From NCBI RefSeq assembly GCF_018380615.1, contig NZ_JAGYVZ010000009.1, positions 126,098 to 190,097 on the forward strand: a DNA stretch of 64,000 nt, written 5' to 3'. The first letter of the stretch is position 1. Every line of letters starts with the position of its first letter. The notes under the pieces were generated by a model. It was not told the DNA's origin and did no database searches. It saw nothing but the letters and a program-made list of their open reading frames with translations. Shown here piece by piece: positions 1 through 7,556 of the stretch. Made by a program: the position numbers and the translations under genes. The stretch is from Flavobacterium psychroterrae (lineage in GTDB: Bacteria > Bacteroidota > Bacteroidia > Flavobacteriales > Flavobacteriaceae).

Positions 1-1707
1 CATCGCCTAACGGAATCACGGGAATTTGGAATCCCACAGCAATTAATTCTTCGGTTAGCGGAAATTATATTTTTACCCCAAATACAGGACAATGTGCCAC
101 GACTTCAACTTTGTCTGTTACCATTACGCCCGAAATAATTCCGGATTTTGATACAAGTTTGACTTTGTGTAGTGGAAATTCTGCGCCAATTCTCGCCATA
201 ACATCGCCTAACGGAATCACGGGAACTTGGAATCCCACAGCGATTAATTCTTCGGTTAACGGAAATTATATTTTTACGCCAAATACAGGACAATGTGCCA
301 CGACTTCAACTTTATCCGTTACCATTACGCCCGAAATAATTCCGGATTTTGCAACAACACTAACTTTGTGTCCAACGGATATTCCGCCAATTCTTGCCAC
401 AACATCACCTAACGGAATCACGGGAATTTGGAATCCCACAGTAATTAATTCTTCAGTTAACGGAAATTATATTTTCACCCCGAATACAGGACAATGTGCT
501 GCAACTTCAAATTTGACCGTTACCATTACGCCCGAAATAATTCCGGATTTTGCAACAACACTAACTGTATGTCCAACGGATACTCCGCCAATTCTCGCCA
601 CAACATCACCTAACGGAATCATAGGAACCTGGAATCCCACAGCGATTAATTCTTCCGTTAACGGAAATTATATTTTTACCCCAAATACAGGACAGTGTGC
701 CACGACTTCAACTTTATCTGTTACCATTACGCCCGAAATAATTCCGGATTTTGATACAAGTTTGACTTTGTGTAGTGGAAATTCTGCGCCAATTCTTGCC
801 ACAACATCGCCTAACGGAATCACGGGGACCTGGAATCCCACAGTAATTAATTCTTCAGTTAACGGAAATTATATTTTCACCCCAAATACAGGACAATGTG
901 CCACGACTTCAACTTTGTCTGTTACCATTACGCCCGAAATAATTCCGGATTTTGCAACGACACTAACTTTGTGTCCAACGGATATTCCGCCAGTTCTCGC
1001 CACAACATCGCCTAACGGAATCACGGGAACCTGGAATCCCACAGCGATTAATTCTTCGGTTAACGGAAATTATATTTTTACCCCGAATACAGGACAATGT
1101 GCCACGACTTCAACTTTATCTGTTACCATTACGCCTGAAATAATTCCTGACTTTGATACAAGTTTGACTTTGTGTCCAACGGATATCCCGCCAATTCTTG
1201 CCACAACATCGCCTAACGGAATCACGGGAATTTGGAATCCCACAGCGATCAATTCTTCGGTTAACGGAAATTATATTTTCACCCCAAATACAGGACAATG
1301 TGCCACCACTTCAACTTTATCTGTTACCAGTACGCCCGAAATAATTCCTGATTTTGATACAATTTTGACTTTGTGTCCAACGGATATCCCGCCAATTCTT
1401 GCCACAACATCGCCTAATGGAATCACAGGAACTTGGAATCCCATAGCAATTAATTCTTCGGTTAACGGAAATTATATTTTTACCCCAAATACAGGACAAT
1501 GTGCCACGACTTCAACTTTGTCTGTTACTATTACGCCCGAAATAATTCCGGATTTTGATACAATTTTGACTTTGTGTCCAACGGATATCCCGCCAATTCT
1601 CGCCACAACATCACCTAACGGAATCACGGGGACCTGGAATCCCACAGTAATTAATTCTTCGGTTAACGGAAATTATATTTTTACCCCAAATACAGGACAA
1701 TGTGCTG
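1..1707 (+). repeat. Tandem 201-bp coding repeats
   Basis: The block starting ATTACGCCCGAAATAATTCC recurs with an exact 201-bp period (near 123, 324, 525, 726, 927, 1128, 1329 and 1530). Copies differ by a few substitutions and fall into two variants, 'DTSLTLCSGNSAP' and 'ATTLTLCPTDIPP', which alternate irregularly. The period is a multiple of three, so copy-number change keeps the frame. Confidence 0.95.
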
Positions 1708-2255
1708 CAAAAGTGACATTAGCAGTTAATGTGTCATCTTTTAAATATTCAGTAAGCCAAGAATGCATCGACAATAACTATTTTATAAAAGTTATTCCTA
1801 ATTCGGATTTTAAAACTTCGGATTTTAATTATAGCTGGATTGATGATAATGGGAATCAAATTGGCTATAATGATGCCACTTTTAATTTTACAGAATATAG
1901 TGAACGTTTGAATAATAAGCCTTTACTGCCCTTACAACTCAAGGTTATCGTAAGTCTTGAATCTTGCGAAATTGAACAAGTTTTTCAAATTGCGGATAAT
2001 TTATGTGGCATTCCAAATGTAGTTTCTCCTAACGATGATGGGATAAATGATAATTTTAATCTTAGCAGTTATAATGTAAATAATCTTAAAATTTTTAACC
2101 GTTACGGAACAGAGGTTTACAATTTTCAGGGAAAATATGAAAATCAATGGTACGGACAATGGAGGAATGGGAAATTACCCACCGGAACTTACTTTTATAT
2201 AATTTCTACTCAAAATGGAGAATCAAAAGCAGGATGGGTATTTTTAAGCTATTAG
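3..2255 (+). CDS. Repetitive secreted protein with T9SS type B C-terminal domain (5' partial)
   Basis: The open frame runs in from the left edge, so the true start is outside the window; the first internal Met codon at 111 is not a start. The visible part has a partial and then eight complete copies of a 67-residue repeat, each with two cysteines (around 'TLC' and 'GQC'). A linker follows, then a C-terminal domain beginning 'IPNVVSPNDDGINDNF' and containing 'IFNRYGTEVY' and 'LPTGTYFYII'. That is the gliding motility-associated C-terminal domain that directs export through T9SS in Bacteroidota. The protein is probably a large cell-surface or released adhesin-like protein; its ligand cannot be told from the sequence. 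The repeats are nearly identical at DNA level, which suggests recent expansion. The T9SS assignment is strong, the adhesin role is inference. Confidence 0.85.
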   Translation, partial: SPNGITGIWNPTAINSSVSGNYIFTPNTGQCATTSTLSVTITPEIIPDFDTSLTLCSGNSAPILAITSPNGITGTWNPTAINSSVNGNYIFTPNTGQCATTSTLSVTITPEIIPDFATTLTLCPTDIPPILATTSPNGITGIWNPTVINSSVNGNYIFTPNTGQCAATSNLTVTITPEIIPDFATTLTVCPTDTPPILATTSPNGIIGTWNPTAINSSVNGNYIFTPNTGQCATTSTLSVTITPEIIPDFDTSLTLCSGNSAPILATTSPNGITGTWNPTVINSSVNGNYIFTPNTGQCATTSTLSVTITPEIIPDFATTLTLCPTDIPPVLATTSPNGITGTWNPTAINSSVNGNYIFTPNTGQCATTSTLSVTITPEIIPDFDTSLTLCPTDIPPILATTSPNGITGIWNPTAINSSVNGNYIFTPNTGQCATTSTLSVTSTPEIIPDFDTILTLCPTDIPPILATTSPNGITGTWNPIAINSSVNGNYIFTPNTGQCATTSTLSVTITPEIIPDFDTILTLCPTDIPPILATTSPNGITGTWNPTVINSSVNGNYIFTPNTGQCAAKVTLAVNVSSFKYSVSQECIDNNYFIKVIPNSDFKTSDFNYSWIDDNGNQIGYNDATFNFTEYSERLNNKPLLPLQLKVIVSLESCEIEQVFQIADNLCGIPNVVSPNDDGINDNFNLSSYNVNNLKIFNRYGTEVYNFQGKYENQWYGQWRNGKLPTGTYFYIISTQNGESKAGWVFLSY

Positions 2256-2347
2256 GTAATTTGAGAAAATAAAATAGATTTTTTGTCTAACTTCATTAAT
2301 TTTATAAGCTAAAAGCAGGATCTCATAATGAAAAATCGACTAAAAAA

Positions 2348-2914
2348 ATGCAGCAGATAAAAGCCTATTTTCAATCTAAATTGCAATTGACAGATGAATA
2401 TTGGGAACTGTTTTCATCAAAATTAGAGCAAAAAAAATTCCCTAAAAAATCATTGCTTATTAAAGCTGGTGAGACTGAAAAATATCTCTCGTTTATCAAC
2501 AAAGGAATGGTCCGACTTTATATTCCGGGTGAAATTGAAGATCTGACTTTTGGATTTGCTTTCGAAAATAATTTTGTCAGCGCTTATGATTCTTTTCTTA
2601 CCCAAATGCCTTGTACGTATTGCATTGAATCTCTAGTAGAAACCGTTGTCTGGCAAATATCTTATGATGATTTACAAAGTATTTATCAAAACTCAAAAGA
2701 AGCTAATTTTATGGGCAGACTTGCCGGTGAATCTCTTTTTTTAGAAAAAGCACGAAGAGAAATTTCCTTCCTCAAAGATACTGCTGAACAGCGTTATTTG
2801 CATTTGTTTACACAACAGCCTCAACTCATTAAACACATTCCGTTAAAATATATTGCTTCGTATATTGGCATTACGCCACAAGCTTTAAGCAGGATTAGAA
2901 AGCGAATTTCTTAA
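2348..2914 (+). CDS. Crp/Fnr-family transcriptional regulator
   Basis: A 188-residue protein with a cyclic-nucleotide-binding-like beta-barrel at about residues 25-115 ('KKSLLIKAGETEKYLSFINKG' region) and a C-terminal helix-turn-helix ending 'YIASYIGITPQALSRIRKRI'. This is the usual short Bacteroidota form of the Crp/Fnr family. The arginine and glutamate pattern of true cAMP-binding sites is not evident, so the ligand is unknown. The next gene on the same strand encodes a membrane methyltransferase-like protein 65 bp away, a possible target. A second paralogue lies at 3723-4286. Confidence 0.85.
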   Translation: MQQIKAYFQSKLQLTDEYWELFSSKLEQKKFPKKSLLIKAGETEKYLSFINKGMVRLYIPGEIEDLTFGFAFENNFVSAYDSFLTQMPCTYCIESLVETVVWQISYDDLQSIYQNSKEANFMGRLAGESLFLEKARREISFLKDTAEQRYLHLFTQQPQLIKHIPLKYIASYIGITPQALSRIRKRIS

Positions 2915-2979
2915 CCTGGGTTCATTGTTTTGAATGACTATCTTTTACAATTTTGTCATAATTATAAAAGATAGAAATC

Positions 2980-3597
2980 ATGAAATTAACCGTAAATTTT
3001 ATTATCAACGCTCATAAAATATTGGTAAGTCCGTTTGGCATTTTGCTAATGTGGTATTATGATAATTGGTCCGCCTCTGCTTTTCTGTATTTGGGTTTGC
3101 ACGGAACTTATTCATTATTGTGGCTTTTAAAACAGGATTTATATCCTGACAAACGATTTGAACAAAAAATCCCTGTCTGGATTGGGATTCTGACTCCGTT
3201 TTTGCCACTTGCAGCCTATTATATTGCGCCTTTTCTTTTAATTTCCCGACACATTACTTTGCCTGCGTGGATTTTTGCTGTTGCGCCTGCGATTTATACT
3301 TTGGGCATTTTTATGCATTATGTCAGCGATGCGCAAAAACATTATACGTTACGTTTACAAAAAGGAATTATTGATGATGGTTTATTTGCAAGAACCCGAA
3401 ACCCGAATTATCTGGGCGAAATATTAATTTATGCTTCATATGCGCTTTTATCCTGGCATTGGCTTCCGTTTTTAGTATTAGGCGGTTGGATTTTATACTT
3501 TTTTAAAAATATGCGCAACAAAGATCAATCGATGTCAAGACACGCCGCTTTTAACGATTACAAAAAGAAAACAGGAATTTTATTTCCAAAGTTTTAG
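2980..3597 (+). CDS. Isoprenylcysteine carboxyl methyltransferase-like membrane protein
   Basis: A 205-residue polytopic membrane protein. The C-terminal third carries 'LFARTRNPNYLGEILIYASYALLSW', which matches the R-x-PxY-x-GE signature of the ICMT/phospholipid methyltransferase and DUF1295 superfamily, where it binds S-adenosylmethionine at the membrane face. About four to five hydrophobic segments are visible. The substrate cannot be deduced; lipids or small hydrophobic molecules are typical for bacterial members. It follows a Crp/Fnr gene and is closed by a clear terminator hairpin, so it may be cotranscribed with that regulator. Confidence 0.75.
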   Translation: MKLTVNFIINAHKILVSPFGILLMWYYDNWSASAFLYLGLHGTYSLLWLLKQDLYPDKRFEQKIPVWIGILTPFLPLAAYYIAPFLLISRHITLPAWIFAVAPAIYTLGIFMHYVSDAQKHYTLRLQKGIIDDGLFARTRNPNYLGEILIYASYALLSWHWLPFLVLGGWILYFFKNMRNKDQSMSRHAAFNDYKKKTGILFPKF

Positions 3598-3643
3598 CCC
3601 GATAAAAGCATATTACAAAGTTTTGAAAAAGATATTTAAACAC

Positions 3644-3675
3644 AAAAAGACAATCTTTACGGATTGTCTTTTTTA
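3644..3675 (+). terminator. Rho-independent terminator
   Basis: Stem AAAAGACAATC / GATTGTCTTTT with a short loop and a T run, just after the methyltransferase-like gene. Confidence 0.8.
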
Positions 3676-3706
3676 GCTTTATCCCATTTCATTATCAAAA
3701 TTTCAA

Positions 3707-3714
3707 TAACTTTG
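3707..3714 (+). promoter_or_regulatory. Bacteroidota -7 box (TAACTTTG)
   Basis: TAACTTTG matches the TAnnTTTG -7 consensus of Bacteroidota sigma-ABfr promoters and lies 8 bp before the ATG of the second Crp/Fnr gene. The leader would be almost absent, so either the mRNA is leaderless or the match is coincidental. No clear -33 TTTG is seen. Confidence 0.4.
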
Positions 3715-3722
3715 AACCCAAT

Positions 3723-4286
3723 ATGCGGGCAAATCTTAGAGAACATATCGAAAAAATAATTCCGTTAACGGATGAGGAGTTTGCGTTTATATGCACTCAT
3801 TTTTCGACTAAAAAATTTAAGAAACATCAATTTCTTATTCAGAAAGGTGATCCTGTAAAATATTGTTACTTTGTCATTTCAGGACTTTTAAAATTGGTTT
3901 ACACCGATGACTCTGCAAAGGAACATATCGTTTCTTTTGCCATGGAAGATTGGTGGGAAAGTGATTATTATGCATTTTTTACTCAAACCGAAGCCACAAT
4001 GTCATTAGAATGTCTGGAAGATACTGAGGTGCTTTGTTTTTCGCTTGACGATTATAAAAAAATGTGTGACGGACTTCAAAAAATGGAACGCTTTTTTCTG
4101 GAGAAGGCAAATTTTGGCTTTCTGGGATCGCAGCGCCGCATTATTTCCTGGCTGACTTCGAACTCAAAAGAACGATACGAGCAGCTTTTAAAACAATCTC
4201 CGTCACTGATTCAGCGCGTTCCTAAAAGTCTTATCGCTTCGTATTTAGGGATTTCGCGCGAAACTTTAAGCAGATTATCTTCGTGA
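3723..4286 (+). CDS. Crp/Fnr-family transcriptional regulator (second copy)
   Basis: A 187-residue Crp/Fnr-like regulator with the same architecture as the gene at 2348: a sensor barrel ('KKHQFLIQKGDPVKYCYFVISG' region, about residues 35-115) and a C-terminal helix-turn-helix 'SLIASYLGISRETLSRL'. The DNA-recognition helix differs from that of the first copy, so the two probably bind different sites. The next gene, 94 bp downstream, encodes a RidA-family protein. In Bacteroidota such solo Crp/Fnr genes often control an adjacent small enzyme gene; that is inference here. Confidence 0.85.
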   Translation: MRANLREHIEKIIPLTDEEFAFICTHFSTKKFKKHQFLIQKGDPVKYCYFVISGLLKLVYTDDSAKEHIVSFAMEDWWESDYYAFFTQTEATMSLECLEDTEVLCFSLDDYKKMCDGLQKMERFFLEKANFGFLGSQRRIISWLTSNSKERYEQLLKQSPSLIQRVPKSLIASYLGISRETLSRLSS

Positions 4287-4379
4287 TGTGACATATCTCA
4301 CTTTAAATTCGTGAGAAATGTCAATACCTTATTCCACTTGTAATTCACAATTTTGCAGTACAAATTTTAAACTGTTATT

Positions 4380-4847
4380 GTGAAAAAATCAGCACAACTT
4401 TTAGTATTTCTACTATTAACGATGCCAATATTGGCACAAACTAAAAAATCGAAGCAAATGGAAAAAAGAGCAATTAATCCGTGGGAATGGCAAAATCAGC
4501 GCAGTTACGTTCAGGCTGTCGAAGTAAAAAATCCGCAAGGAACACTATATGTTTCAGGTCAAACGGCGATAAGCGCGGACGGAATTTCGAGTAACGAAAA
4601 CATGGAATCGCAAATAAAACTGGCGCTCAAAAATCTGGAACAAGTAATTACCGAAGCCGGATATGAACCTAGCGGAATTGTTCGCCTGAATATTTATACG
4701 ACAAATACTGAGGAACTTTGGCCCCATTTTAATCTAATTCAGGATTGGGTTGCGAAACACGGTATGAAACAAGCGACAACCTTACTGGAAGTCAAAAGTC
4801 TTTTTGAAACCTTAAAAGTAGAATTAGAAGCTACGGTTGTAAAATAA
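4380..4847 (+). CDS. RidA/YjgF family protein with N-terminal signal
   Basis: A 155-residue protein starting at GTG. Residues 1-20 form a signal peptide ending near 'PILAQT'. The rest is a RidA/YER057c/UK114 domain: 'GTLYVSGQTAIS', 'QIKLALKNLEQVITEAGYEPSGIV' region and 'QATTLLEVKSLF'. Cytoplasmic family members hydrolyse reactive enamine/imine intermediates; this one appears exported to the periplasm. The usual catalytic Arg in the 'C.R...L' strand is not evident ('TLLEVKSLF'), so deaminase activity is doubtful. It is followed by a terminator. Confidence 0.75.
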   Translation: MKKSAQLLVFLLLTMPILAQTKKSKQMEKRAINPWEWQNQRSYVQAVEVKNPQGTLYVSGQTAISADGISSNENMESQIKLALKNLEQVITEAGYEPSGIVRLNIYTTNTEELWPHFNLIQDWVAKHGMKQATTLLEVKSLFETLKVELEATVVK

Positions 4848-4854
4848 TTTAATT

Positions 4855-4913
4855 TGATATTGAAATTTGATATTGAAATTTGATATTGATATTGAAATTT
4901 GATTTTGATATTG
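4855..4913. repeat. Short tandem repeat TTTGATATTGAAA
   Basis: About five imperfect copies of a 10-13 bp word (TTTGATATTGAAA) lie directly after the RidA-like gene. No coding or known regulatory role is seen. Confidence 0.8.
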
Positions 4914-4920
4914 GTAAAGT

Positions 4921-4952
4921 AAACCCGACAGGTATAAAAACTTGTCGGGTTT
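4921..4952 (+). terminator. Rho-independent terminator
   Basis: Stem AAACCCGACA / TGTCGGGTTT with a 12-nt spacer (10 bp, mostly GC in the core) followed by T residues. Confidence 0.8.
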
Positions 4953-4980
4953 TATGCTAATTATAGAATAAAAAGACTAA

Positions 4981-5262
4981 AAAAAGTTTACCACAAATTG
5001 CGCAAATTTTCACAAATTAAATTCGTACTCATTCGTGGATCCCGATAGCTATCGGGAGTGGCAAAAAAAATACAAAATCCGCGTAAATCAGTTTAACCTG
5101 TTAAAATCCGTGGGCTATTATTTAAAAAAGTTTACCACAAATTGCACAAATTTTCACAAATTAAATTCGTTCTTATTCATGGATCCCGATAGCTATCGGG
5201 AGTGGCAAAAAAGATATAAAATCCGCGTAAATCAGTTTAACCCATTAAAATCCGTGGGCAAA
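4981..5262. repeat. Two direct copies of a ~145-bp intergenic repeat
   Basis: Two near-identical copies (about 4981-5115 and 5126-5261) read 'AGTTTACCACAAATTG...', contain the palindrome TCCCGATAGCTATCGGGA, and end 'AAAATCCGTGGGC'. The same end word occurs at about 9970, 12182, 12428, 52175 and 52400, so this is an interspersed family. The 89-codon open frame across it (5035-5304) only translates the repeat. The rest of the 4953-5511 gap is AT-rich with nothing else recognisable. Confidence 0.8.
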
Positions 5263-5511
5263 AAAATAAATTCTTTCAATTACAAACAAAAGCATTTCAA
5301 TTAGTTACAACCGCAACAATCAAAAAACAAAGTTTATTTCAAAAATTACAGCTTTTTTTAAAACTAAAAAGTAAGTTTTATCGTAATTGTTTGAAACGAT
5401 AGTCTTGTAATGAGATTAGATTCGATTCACTGTAACGTTTTTGGAAAAACATTGAATTTTTTCTTATTCCTGATTATCGTTCTTTTTTATTAAATTTTAA
5501 GAAGATTAAGT

Positions 5512-5757
5512 GTGGACAATGTAAATGTGCAAAGGTTAAATAAAATGCTGGCTTACCTAAAAAGCAAACAACGCGAACTAAAAAAACAAAATGATAATGA
5601 CACCCGAAGTCTTGAATCCATGATAAAATATCTGAAAAAAGATATGCTGGAGCAATTTAAACTACATCATTACGACATTTACATCAAGAATGAAATCAAT
5701 AATACCGAAACTTTTATACAAAGTGTTCAAAGTATTATTGACTCTAATTCTCAGTAA
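5512..5757 (+). CDS. Small hypothetical helical protein
   Basis: An 81-residue protein starting at GTG, not recognised. It is highly charged, almost entirely predicted helix ('RLNKMLAYLKSKQRELKKQ'), and has no signal peptide or cysteine. The composition suggests a short coiled coil. Codon use is like the neighbouring genes, but no family motif is present, so the coding call is moderate. Confidence 0.5.
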   Translation: MDNVNVQRLNKMLAYLKSKQRELKKQNDNDTRSLESMIKYLKKDMLEQFKLHHYDIYIKNEINNTETFIQSVQSIIDSNSQ

Positions 5758-5796
5758 TTATTTTATAACTTCATTGTAATAATTTCGTTTAATATC

Positions 5797-7326
5797 TTAA
5801 TTCCCTACTGGATCTTTCATTTGGGTTATTTTATTGTATTCTTCAAGACCTTTACTAGGATCTGCCGTTGCATATTCATTTTCCGGTTCCGGAATAACGT
5901 GAATTTTTGAATCGCTTAACGCAACTATCGCAGAACACACATAAACACCTATTTTGCCTTCGCTGTATTTGAAATCCAGTAATGTCAATTTTACAACTTC
6001 ATTGATCGAAAGTTCATAATAATTTCCGTAACGAATGATCTTGAAATAGATTTCCTTAGTGTCTACTATTTCAAATTGATTGGTTTGGATATTTTCAAAA
6101 ACAAAATTATTTTTTACGTCTTTTTCATTAAATCCCCATGCTCTGAACTGAACAAAACCGTTTACAAAATCAATCGAGATATAATAAGCAGTTCCTTGCT
6201 CATCACATTCGATCACGAAACCAGTTCTTCCCATTCCTTCAACTGCCAGAGTTCCTTCCCAGACAAAATTTTCAGATGGTTTGTCAAAGCAATACACTTC
6301 GTAACCGCTTCTACAGCCTATTCTCCATTTATTTTCGTTCTCCAGTTCAAAATTTGCCGAAGGATTTCCTAAAATCGGAACCGGAATTGGCAAGTTTTTT
6401 TGATGGATTGTTCTTTGATACAAAGTTCTCCAATGGTGATATGTTTTTAATAAAAGTCTTCCATTACTATCAACATCCAATTGTTTTGGCGGTGGAATTA
6501 CCCGAAGTGTATTAACATTTCCTCCAACAAAGTAAAAATTATAAATCAAATAATAATCGCCTTGTTTTACAATTCTTGCTGCATAATTACCTTGTGGCAT
6601 CAATACATTATTATGAAAAGCGTGATATTCTCCTTTAAAATCAGGAGAAAACCAATAGCGTACTTTTATATCTTCGCGAATTGATCCTAATAAATAATGC
6701 CTTCCTTTAATTTCGACCACACAAGGACATTCAATATCATCATAAACATACGCAACATGAAGTGGTTTTTGAAGTACAAATCCCTTTTCGCCTCTTTTTG
6801 CCACGCCAATACAACCACGCCTATATGTAGGTCCTACGGCACTTCGGGCACAAATAAGCAAATAATCTTCTCCTTCAAATTCATATTTATAGGGATCTCT
6901 AAAACTCAGCCATTCCCGCGGATTATTGTCTCTGCTTTCATAATACGGAGCATTACTTTTAAGCGGTAAACCGTACTGATTGTCTTTTGTCCAATGCAAT
7001 AAATCGGGAGAAATTGCACGTCCTATTTTTTGCGTCAATCCCTTATCCTGACGTTTTAAACCTGTATAATACATTTCGTAACCTTCTCCGGCAGAGTTTT
7101 TACTTACGTGCATTGTCCATAACATATCATCATCCCATTCTCCGGGATCGCCTACAAACAAAGCATTTTTAACTCTTTTCCATGAAAGACCGTCTTTTGA
7201 AACTGCATGCGCAATGTAATCGTGATTGGGAATTATCAAATGAAATAAATGATGGATTCCGTTTTCGTCAATAAATACATCGACGTCGCCAATTTCCCAA
7301 TTACTAAATCCTGAACCTGAATACAT
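5797..7326 (-). CDS. GH32-like glycoside hydrolase (beta-fructosidase type)
   Basis: A 509-residue protein without signal peptide, so probably cytoplasmic. The N-terminal two thirds form a five-bladed beta-propeller of the GH32/GH43/GH68 type: an N-terminal 'GDVDVFIDENGIHHLFH' in place of the classical N-D-P-N-G nucleophile strand, the 'FRDPYKYEFEGEDY' transition-state motif, and 'DDIECPCVVEIKGRHYLLG' carrying the E-C acid/base motif. The C-terminal third is a beta-sandwich. Its neighbour is a sucrose-phosphate synthase/phosphatase-like fusion, so sucrose or a fructosyl disaccharide is the likely substrate. The degenerate first motif leaves a glucosyl- or transferase variant possible. Confidence 0.75.
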   Translation of the reverse strand: MYSGSGFSNWEIGDVDVFIDENGIHHLFHLIIPNHDYIAHAVSKDGLSWKRVKNALFVGDPGEWDDDMLWTMHVSKNSAGEGYEMYYTGLKRQDKGLTQKIGRAISPDLLHWTKDNQYGLPLKSNAPYYESRDNNPREWLSFRDPYKYEFEGEDYLLICARSAVGPTYRRGCIGVAKRGEKGFVLQKPLHVAYVYDDIECPCVVEIKGRHYLLGSIREDIKVRYWFSPDFKGEYHAFHNNVLMPQGNYAARIVKQGDYYLIYNFYFVGGNVNTLRVIPPPKQLDVDSNGRLLLKTYHHWRTLYQRTIHQKNLPIPVPILGNPSANFELENENKWRIGCRSGYEVYCFDKPSENFVWEGTLAVEGMGRTGFVIECDEQGTAYYISIDFVNGFVQFRAWGFNEKDVKNNFVFENIQTNQFEIVDTKEIYFKIIRYGNYYELSINEVVKLTLLDFKYSEGKIGVYVCSAIVALSDSKIHVIPEPENEYATADPSKGLEEYNKITQMKDPVGN

Positions 7327-7377
7327 ATTCTATATTTTTATTTAATTTGTTGTTTGTGTTTACTATGCGTCAAATAG

Positions 7378-7540
7378 ATTCCTATTTTTCTAACACATAG
7401 AAACATAGGTTTATGTGTCTCATCTTAAAAAAGAATGCAAAAAGAAATACATTTCTTCACATACTTAACTTTGTGTATTTAAAACAAGTGAAACGCCTTT
7501 TTTTGAGTTTACAAAAACTATGTTTCTATGTGTTAAAAAA
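7378..7540 (-). repeat. Interspersed 'ACACATAG' repeat element, copy 1
   Basis: The stretch between the glycosidase and the sucrose-synthesis gene begins and ends with copies of AACACATAGAAACATAG-type words. Read on the minus strand it contains GTTTCACTTGTTTTAAATAC and AAGAAATGTATTTC. The same order recurs on the plus strand at 16115-16275, and a shortened hairpin version lies at 31119-31154. It is non-coding. Confidence 0.75.
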
Positions 7541-7556
7541 TTACACACAACAACTA

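Noticed and set aside
1-1707. Possible CRISPR or satellite array
   Set aside because: The 201-bp period is in frame with a long coding region and no spacer structure exists.
5035-5304. An 89-codon open frame with internal duplication
   Set aside because: It is only the translation of two copies of an interspersed non-coding repeat.
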